64,000 nucleotides of DNA, from NCBI GenBank assembly GCA_964445775.1, contig CAYUMH010000001.1:124001-188000 (forward strand), given 5' to 3'. Made by a program: the position numbers and the translations under genes. The first letter of the stretch is position 1, and the number at the start of each line of letters is the position of its first letter. This document shows, in pieces, positions 58,389 through 64,000 of the stretch. The notes under the pieces were generated by a model. It was not told the DNA's origin and made no database searches. It saw only the letters and a list, made by a program, of their open reading frames with translations. The stretch is from Terrimonas sp964445775 (GTDB taxonomy: Bacteria > Bacteroidota > Bacteroidia > Chitinophagales > Chitinophagaceae).

Positions 58389-59003
58389 ATGAAGTGGTTG
58401 GCCCTCATACTAAGCCTGTCTGTTATAACAATGTCCTGCAGCGTAAGCACCAGCCCGCAGCGGGCCACTTTCAGGCAATTGCAAAGCGGTAAACTAAAGG
58501 AGGATACCAGTTATGTGTATGCCCTGCCTTTTGCACCCGGCAAAACCTACCGGGTAATACAGGGCTACTACTCCCGCCTTACCCATAAAGAAAGGGCGGC
58601 TATCGACTTTAACATGCAGGTAGGCACCCGCGTTTATGCCGCACGGGGTGGGGTGGTTACCCGGGTAAAAAAGGATGGCAGCCGGGGCGGACTTAAATCC
58701 AAATACCGTTCAGAGGGTAACCTTATTATTATCGATCATGAGGATGGTACCCGTGCCGGCTACTGGCACCTGCAATACAACGGGGCTTTTGTTAATGTGG
58801 GCGATACTGTAAAACAAGGCCAGCTTATAGGCCTTAGCGGCAATACGGGTTATACAGCCATGCCGCATTTACACTTTTTGGTATGGCAGCGCACGGCCGA
58901 AGGGCGCTGGCAGCAAATAGGCACCCGCTTTAAAACTGCGCAGGGTGATGTATATTTAAGGCCGTATAAGCGTTACAAAAATCCCTTTATCAACCCCAAT
59001 TAA
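58389..59003 (+). CDS. M23 family metallopeptidase, lipoprotein
   Basis: 204 residues. A lipoprotein signal (MKWLALILSLSVITMSCS, lipobox Cys17) is followed by a LytM domain. It shows KERAAIDFNMQVGTRVYAARGGVVTRV (the HxxxD-type zinc site: His in THKERAAID), GYWHLQYNGAFVNVGDTVKQGQLIGLSGNTG and PHLHFLVWQ (HxH). All zinc ligands appear intact, so it is probably an active peptidoglycan endopeptidase or other Gly-Gly-type peptidase on the envelope. pnuC starts 5 bp downstream. Confidence 0.92.
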   Translation: MKWLALILSLSVITMSCSVSTSPQRATFRQLQSGKLKEDTSYVYALPFAPGKTYRVIQGYYSRLTHKERAAIDFNMQVGTRVYAARGGVVTRVKKDGSRGGLKSKYRSEGNLIIIDHEDGTRAGYWHLQYNGAFVNVGDTVKQGQLIGLSGNTGYTAMPHLHFLVWQRTAEGRWQQIGTRFKTAQGDVYLRPYKRYKNPFINPN

Positions 59004-59008
59004 CCATA

Positions 59009-59683
59009 GTGAGCGTACTGTTATTCAGCCTTGCCGATTTTTTTTCCAGCTTTGTTGTTAATATAAAAAACGCCACGCTGTTAGAATATATAGCCGTTAT
59101 TTCGGGCATTGCCAGTGTATGGCTTAACCAGCGCGAAAATGTATGGGTATACCCCACAGGCCTGATAGGCACGGTTATTTATACCTGGCTTAGCTTTAAA
59201 TACCACCTGCCCGGCGAGGCTGCGGTAAACTTTTACTATACGGTTATGAGTATTTATGGCTGGTGGCTCTGGCTTAAAAAAGACGATCGGCAGCAAACCG
59301 TCCTGCATATTACTTTTAGCAACCGCCGCATGTGGGCATACCAGTTACTGTTCTTTGGGGTTTGTTACGCCGCCATCTTCCTTTGTTTACTGTACTTAAA
59401 ACCTTTATTCTTTGAAGGGGCCATTCCCTGGGCCGATGCCCTGGCCTCGGCCAGCGCCTTTACCGGCATGTGGCTCATGACCCAAAAAAAGGTAGAAAGC
59501 TGGTACTGGTGGATCCTTACCGATTTTGTATCCATCCCCCTCTACGGCGTAAAGGGCCTGGCCCTCACCGGTGTGTACTATTTTATACTCTTTGTTATGG
59601 CTATTGCGGGGCTGCGTGCCTGGCAAAAACGTGCCCGGCAGCAAAGGTTTACATTGGTAGATGATTTACTTAAAACTCCCTAA
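59009..59683 (+). CDS. pnuC: Nicotinamide riboside/mononucleotide transporter PnuC
   Basis: 224 residues from GTG 59009 (MSVLLFSLADFFSSF). About seven membrane helices, with LEYIAVISGIASVWLNQRENVWVYPTGLIG, FYYTVMSIYGWWLW and WILTDFVSIPLYGVKGLALTGVYY, the conserved PnuC blocks (W-x-x-W substrate motif and N-x-x-W-P-x-G). It imports nicotinamide riboside for NAD salvage and needs a kinase to trap it. A NadR-like kinase is encoded at 41280. It lies 5 bp after the M23 gene. Confidence 0.94.
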   Translation: MSVLLFSLADFFSSFVVNIKNATLLEYIAVISGIASVWLNQRENVWVYPTGLIGTVIYTWLSFKYHLPGEAAVNFYYTVMSIYGWWLWLKKDDRQQTVLHITFSNRRMWAYQLLFFGVCYAAIFLCLLYLKPLFFEGAIPWADALASASAFTGMWLMTQKKVESWYWWILTDFVSIPLYGVKGLALTGVYYFILFVMAIAGLRAWQKRARQQRFTLVDDLLKTP

Positions 59684-59831
59684 AACACATTTATTAAAAA
59701 AGGCCGCTTTAACCCAAAAAACGATCAATTTTTTTATAGGGATTTAAAGGCGTAGCCTACTTATAACTTATTACTTAAAACCTACAACTGCTCACTTTAT
59801 TACCAAATTTCCAAATTATCTAATTAACCTT

Positions 59832-59942
59832 GGGGCTGTCAGCTGCAGTACTACTATCATCACCAGTCCGCCGCCCGTCTGCAATACCCCCGGCTTTAAG
59901 GCCGCGGGCATTTCCGCCTAAGCGTCGCAGCCTTTGGGCTGT
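59832..59942 (+). repeat. Copy 3 of the dispersed MITE-like element
   Basis: It begins GGGGCTGTCAGCT and ends near GTCGCAGCCTTTGGGCTG. The middle GTCTGCAATACCCCC parallels GTCCGCTATACCCC of copy 1. It lies in the 482-bp gap 59684-60165 before hsdR. The remainder of that gap is AT-rich, with no gene and no clear promoter motif. Confidence 0.6.
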
Positions 59943-60165
59943 GGAATATAGATCATCAATATCCATTCAAAACACATAGTATAAGGAATTAATATCATGA
60001 GTTTAAAACCGGGCGAATATATCTCTTGACGATAGTATTACTTAAGCAATTTGTTTAATTTAGTACTTGGCCGTAGATGTGTTTTAATCTGAAAGGGTTA
60101 GATAGAGCGGAAGTTATTAATATATTTACATTTTTTATTTGCCATAAAAGCCCACTCATTTATCA

Positions 60166-62514
60166 ATGAATAAAAAGGAGCTAAGCGAATGTGATATTTG
60201 TGATCTCTACATTACCCCTGCAATAAAAGAGGCAGGGTGGGATCCACTTACACAAATCAGGCGGGAAGTTACATTAACTCCCGGACCAGTTGTTGTCCGG
60301 GGGCAGATGTCTGCGCGGAATAAAAAAAAGAAAAAATTTGCCGACTATATTCTTTCATGGGCGCCAGGTACGCCTGTAGCTGTGATAGAGGCAAAAGACA
60401 ATAATTTTAGTGTTAGCCATGGAATGCAACAGGCATTAGGTTATGCTGCTATACTTTCGCTGCCGAGTGCTTTTAGTTCTAATGGCGATGCATTTGCGTC
60501 TCACAATAAAGTAGCTCAGGAAGGAGAAGATACTGAAACAGAGTTTGCGCTGGACCAATTTCCTTCGCCGGAAGAACTATGGAAACGTTATAAAAGCTTA
60601 CACAATATCGAGGATGAAGAAACAAACCTTATTCTACAACCTTATTTTTCTGATGGTTCAGGAAAAGAGCCAAGATACTATCAGGTAGAGGCCATCAACC
60701 GAACAGTAGAAGCAATTGCCAAAGGGCAAAAACGAATATTGCTGGTAATGGCTACGGGTACGGGTAAAACTTATACTACATTTCAGATAATTTGGCGTTT
60801 ATGGAAAGCAAAAACAGCTAAAAGAATATTATTCCTGGTCGATAGAAATATTCTTGCCGATCAAACATTGGTAAACGACTTTAAGCCTTTTGGTTCTGTA
60901 ATGACTAAAATCAAGAACCGGAAAATCGATCCTTCATACGAAATACATTTAGGCCTGTATCAGGCACTTACAGGGCCTGATGAGGAGGATAAGATTTTCA
61001 AAAATGTTTCGCCCGATTTTTTTGATTTGATTATTATTGATGAGTGTCATAGGGGAAGTGCAGCTGAGGATTCTGCCTGGAGAGAAATACTGGAGTATTT
61101 CAAAAATGCCATTCAAATAGGTTTAACAGCTACCCCCAAAGAAACAGAATATGTCTCCAACCTTACCTATTTCGGTTCTCCGGTATATACATATAGTCTA
61201 AAGCAAGGAATACAGGATGGTTTTTTAGCACCTTATAAAGTAATAAAAATTAATATAGATAAGGATATAGATGGTTGGACACCTCCAGAAGGAATGACGG
61301 ACGATCTTGGCCAATCTATCGAAAACCGCACTTACAACCAGGCCGATATGGATCGTATACTGGTATTGAATCAACGCACCAAACTGGTTGCTAATCGGGT
61401 AATGCAGCTTTTAAAAGCAACCGACCCCTATTCCAAAACCATTATTTTTTGCGAAGATATTGACCATGCTGAGCGTATGCGGAAGGCCATTGTAAATGCA
61501 GCGGGAAAACTGGCAACAGAAAACCCCCGTTATGTAATGCGTATTACGGGCGACAGTGTGGAAGGGAAAGCGGAGTTGGATAATTTTATTGATCCTGAAA
61601 GTAAATTTCCGGTAATAGCTACTACCAGCGAGCTGATGACAACAGGTGTAGATGCAAAGACCTGCCGTTTGATTGTATTAGACAAAACCATCAACTCAAT
61701 GACAACCTTTAAACAGATCATTGGTAGGGGTACAAGGATTGACGAAGAGTTTAAAAAATATTATTTCACCATCATGGATTTTAAAAAGGCAACAGAGCAT
61801 TTTAAAGATCCTGAATTTGATGGCGAGCCTGTGATTATTTATGAACCCAAGCCGGATGGCAACCCTGAGCCGCCTGATCCTCCACCAGGTGAAGACGACG
61901 ACGATGATACTGATGACGGCCCAGGCGGTACTGAGGGCAGAAAGAAAATAGTAGTAAGCGGTGTGTCTGTTTATATAAAAAATGAACGCATCGAATACCT
62001 GGGCGATGATGGTAAATTAATTACCGAATCGTATCGTGATTTTACCAAAAAGCAAGTGCGTCAGGAATTTGCCTCACTGGACGATTTTTTAAAAAAATGG
62101 AATAATACGGATAAGAAACAACTGATCATTGAGCTGCTGGAAGAACATGGAGTAGTACTGGAAAACCTGGCTGAACTGGTAGGAAAAGATTATGGTGATT
62201 TTGACCTCATTTGTCATGTGGCTTTTGACCAGCCGCCCTTAACCCGGAGAGAACGGGCTAATAATGTAAAAAAGAGAAACTACTTTACAAAATATGGAGA
62301 ACAGGCAAGGGCAGTACTTACAGCTTTATTAGAACTATATGCTGATAAAGGGGTACAAACCATTGAGGATACTAAAGTGCTAAAGTTAAAACCCTTTAGC
62401 GATATAGGGACACCGCTGGAAATTATTAAAAACATATTTGGCGGCAAACAGGAGTATGAAAAAGCAATTCAGGAATTAGAAAACGAACTATTTAAACAAG
62501 GACAGACGGCATGA
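60166..62514 (+). CDS. hsdR: Type I restriction enzyme, R subunit (EcoEI-like)
   Basis: 782 residues. The N-terminal nuclease domain (about 10-130) holds KKFADYILSW and VAVIEAKDNNF (D60...E75-x-K77 of the PD-(D/E)xK fold) and the following MQQALGYA. Helicase motor: Walker A MATGTGKT (195-202), IIIDECHRGSAAED, LTATPKET, ATTSELMTTGVDAKTC and QIIGRGTRIDE. An acidic linker (PPGEDDDDDTDDGPGG, about 580-595) leads to the EcoEI_R_C-type domain. It translocates DNA and cuts away from the recognition site together with HsdM and HsdS. Overlaps hsdM by 4 bp. Confidence 0.95.
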   Translation: MNKKELSECDICDLYITPAIKEAGWDPLTQIRREVTLTPGPVVVRGQMSARNKKKKKFADYILSWAPGTPVAVIEAKDNNFSVSHGMQQALGYAAILSLPSAFSSNGDAFASHNKVAQEGEDTETEFALDQFPSPEELWKRYKSLHNIEDEETNLILQPYFSDGSGKEPRYYQVEAINRTVEAIAKGQKRILLVMATGTGKTYTTFQIIWRLWKAKTAKRILFLVDRNILADQTLVNDFKPFGSVMTKIKNRKIDPSYEIHLGLYQALTGPDEEDKIFKNVSPDFFDLIIIDECHRGSAAEDSAWREILEYFKNAIQIGLTATPKETEYVSNLTYFGSPVYTYSLKQGIQDGFLAPYKVIKINIDKDIDGWTPPEGMTDDLGQSIENRTYNQADMDRILVLNQRTKLVANRVMQLLKATDPYSKTIIFCEDIDHAERMRKAIVNAAGKLATENPRYVMRITGDSVEGKAELDNFIDPESKFPVIATTSELMTTGVDAKTCRLIVLDKTINSMTTFKQIIGRGTRIDEEFKKYYFTIMDFKKATEHFKDPEFDGEPVIIYEPKPDGNPEPPDPPPGEDDDDDTDDGPGGTEGRKKIVVSGVSVYIKNERIEYLGDDGKLITESYRDFTKKQVRQEFASLDDFLKKWNNTDKKQLIIELLEEHGVVLENLAELVGKDYGDFDLICHVAFDQPPLTRRERANNVKKRNYFTKYGEQARAVLTALLELYADKGVQTIEDTKVLKLKPFSDIGTPLEIIKNIFGGKQEYEKAIQELENELFKQGQTA

Positions 62515-63989
62515 GTAACGTTTCAGGCATCATTAAATCTATTCAGGATATTATGCGTAAAGATGTGGGCGTAGATGGAGACGCTCAGCGCATCAGCCAG
62601 TTGGTATGGTTGTTTTTTTTAAAAATTGTAGACGATCGGGAAGAAGAACTGGAGTTTACAGAAAACAAATACAAATCACCTATACCAGAGCATTTACGGT
62701 GGCGTAACTGGGCAGCAGACCCTGAGGGAATGACAGGCGAAGAGTTGTTGGATTTTGTAAACCTGCAACTGTTTCCCACGTTTAAGGATAAACTGCGTAC
62801 AGAAGGTAAAAATGGTGATCGCGCCCGGGTAATTAAAAACATATTTGAAGACGCATATAATTACATGAAGTCGGGTACACTGCTACGCCAGGTAATAAAT
62901 AAAATTTGCGAGATAGATTTTAATGCTTCTGGTGATCGTCACATGTTTGGCAGTATTTATGAACAAATACTGAAGGATTTGCAGGGAGCGGGTAATGCGG
63001 GAGAGTTTTATACACCACGTGCAGTTACCAGTTTTATTATAGATCGTATCGCACCAAAGCTGGAAGAAACCGTACTGGACCCGGCCTGCGGCACGGGTGG
63101 TTTTTTAACCAACGTTATAGAATACAAACGTGAGCGTTTTGTAAAATCACCTGCCGAAGAAAAGATATTGCAGGATTCAATCTTTGGCGTAGAAAAAAAG
63201 GCGCTACCGCACATGCTTTGTACTACCAATATGATTTTACATGGGATAGATGTACCTGTTAATATCAGGCACGATAATACGTTGGCCCGTCCGCTTCGCG
63301 ATTACACAAACACTGACCGGGTAAATATTATTGTTTCCAATCCCCCCTTTGGTGGCATGGAGGAAGATGGTATAGAAAACAACTTTCCCAGCACTTTCCG
63401 TACCCGTGAAACAGCCGACCTGTTTCTTACACTAATAATCCACCTGCTTAAAAACGAAGGCAGGGCAGCGGTGGTATTGCCCGATGGTTTTTTGTTTGGT
63501 GAGGGCATTAAAAGCAGGATTAAGGAAAAGTTATTAACTGAATGCAACCTGCATACTATAATACGCCTACCAAATGGGGTATTTAGTCCTTATACCAGTA
63601 TTAAAACAAACATTTTGTTTTTTACCAAAGGCAAGCCTACAGATACAATCTGGTATTACGAGCATCCTTATCCAGATGGGGTTACAAGCTATAATAAAAC
63701 CAGGCCCATGCGTTTTGAAGAGTTTGAGCCTGAAATAGCCTGGTGGGGTAAGGAAAAGGGCGGGTTTAAAGCCCGGGTAGAAAATGAACAATCCTGGAAA
63801 GTTCCTGTTCAGGAAATTATCGACCGCAACTACAACCTCGATATCAAGAACCCCCATGTAGAGGAGAAGATCAGCCATGATCCAGAAGAATTGCTTGCCC
63901 AATATAATAAAGAGGAGAAAGATATTACTAACCTGCGTAACCAGTTAAAAGCTATTTTGACGGAAGCTTTAACAAAGGGAGGAAAGTAA
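62511..63989 (+). CDS. hsdM: Type I restriction-modification DNA methyltransferase, M subunit
   Basis: 492 residues. The HsdM N-terminal helical domain (about 5-135: RISQLVWLFFLKIVDDREEE, LRWRNWA) precedes a SAM-dependent N6-adenine methyltransferase. Motif I is DPACGTGGF (190-198), GEFYTPRAV comes just before it, and motif IV is NPPF (277-280). LPDGFLFGEGIKSRIKEKLL and LPNGVFSPYTSIKTNILFF are typical late blocks. Start ATG overlaps the hsdR stop (ATGA), so the two are translated together. It ends with a strong purine-rich stretch that may be the ribosome site for hsdS. Confidence 0.96.
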   Translation: MSNVSGIIKSIQDIMRKDVGVDGDAQRISQLVWLFFLKIVDDREEELEFTENKYKSPIPEHLRWRNWAADPEGMTGEELLDFVNLQLFPTFKDKLRTEGKNGDRARVIKNIFEDAYNYMKSGTLLRQVINKICEIDFNASGDRHMFGSIYEQILKDLQGAGNAGEFYTPRAVTSFIIDRIAPKLEETVLDPACGTGGFLTNVIEYKRERFVKSPAEEKILQDSIFGVEKKALPHMLCTTNMILHGIDVPVNIRHDNTLARPLRDYTNTDRVNIIVSNPPFGGMEEDGIENNFPSTFRTRETADLFLTLIIHLLKNEGRAAVVLPDGFLFGEGIKSRIKEKLLTECNLHTIIRLPNGVFSPYTSIKTNILFFTKGKPTDTIWYYEHPYPDGVTSYNKTRPMRFEEFEPEIAWWGKEKGGFKARVENEQSWKVPVQEIIDRNYNLDIKNPHVEEKISHDPEELLAQYNKEEKDITNLRNQLKAILTEALTKGGK

Positions 63990-63992
63990 CTT

Positions 63993-64000
63993 ATGGTGGA
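63993..64000 (+). CDS. Probable start of hsdS (cut by window edge)
   Basis: ATG 63993 lies 3 bp after the hsdM stop and about 10 bp behind GGGAGG (63978-63983), an unusually good Shine-Dalgarno for this window. An hsdS specificity gene is expected here. Only two codons are visible, so the call rests on context. Confidence 0.35.

Noticed and set aside
1..64000. tRNA, rRNA or riboswitch genes
   Set aside because: No T-arm consensus, no rRNA core sequence and no recognisable riboswitch core were found while reading the intergenic regions. A tRNAscan/Infernal run would be decisive.

Overview
The window looks like chromosomal DNA of a soil or freshwater Bacteroidota, most likely family Chitinophagaceae. 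This is inference, based on four things. Several genes belong to Bacteroidota-typical families (DUF2480, DUF3127, DUF4421, TPR-LuxR membrane regulators, fused CrtYcd lycopene cyclase). Several promoters carry a TAnnTTTG -7 element, some placed so close to the ATG that the mRNA would be leaderless. Shine-Dalgarno sequences are mostly absent. Many plant-polysaccharide enzymes are scattered along the window. No tRNA, rRNA or CRISPR array was seen. A 100-N scaffold gap sits at 21155-21254.

Layout. 1-6.5 kb: the end of a PpiD-like chaperone, DUF2480, a small membrane protein, a gamma-family PLP sulfur-amino-acid enzyme, a pirin, a DUF2891 protein, and an ahpC/ahpD-like peroxide-defence pair with a candidate OxyR operator. 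6.5-15 kb: a minus-strand operon (SxxK serine hydrolase, GH9-deacetylase fusion, fatty acid hydroxylase), DUF4421, a membrane sulfatase-like enzyme, a secreted unknown and an EEP-family nuclease/phosphatase. 15-20.9 kb: uvrB, a lone DppC-type permease and a sialate O-acetylesterase-like enzyme. 20.9-25.9 kb: a repeat-rich, rearranged stretch around the gap, two lipoproteins, a SIMPL protein, a small membrane protein and a TPR-TM-LuxR regulator. 25.9-33.6 kb: an ABC-2 exporter, an acyl carrier protein with a ketosynthase and a Zn dehydrogenase, mutL and a GH25 lysozyme. 33.9-41 kb: a degenerate Y1/RAYT-type transposase relative, a GH95 fucosidase divergent from a LacI regulator, DsbD and a Crp/Fnr protein. 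41-44 kb: NadR-like ATPase, mtgA, a DEDDy exonuclease and an MmcQ protein.

43.9-50 kb is a carotenoid locus: crtI-crtB, a terminator, an AT-richer membrane/SRPBCC gene, then idi-cruF-crtZ-crtYcd. Together these could make lycopene, cyclise one end, hydroxylate the ring and hydrate the other end, giving a monocyclic hydroxy-carotenoid (inferred). 50-60 kb holds DUF3127, an FAD oxidoreductase, rmuC, a GH51 arabinofuranosidase, a Crp/Fnr-DoxX-AhpD operon, a tail-less ssb, a zinc-ribbon protein, an M23 peptidase and pnuC. 60.2-64 kb is a type I restriction-modification locus (hsdR, hsdM) that runs off the window at a probable hsdS start.

The intergenic DNA is unusually rich in palindromes. It includes a three-copy 105-125 bp MITE-like element, a family of stem-loops with a GCAGG/GCGGG loop, stem-loops followed by CATAT, and a 148-bp tandem repeat at the gap. 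The most interesting single gene is the transposase relative at 33882-34511. It keeps the RAYT body but has lost the HUH histidines and apparently the catalytic tyrosine, which suggests exaptation or decay.
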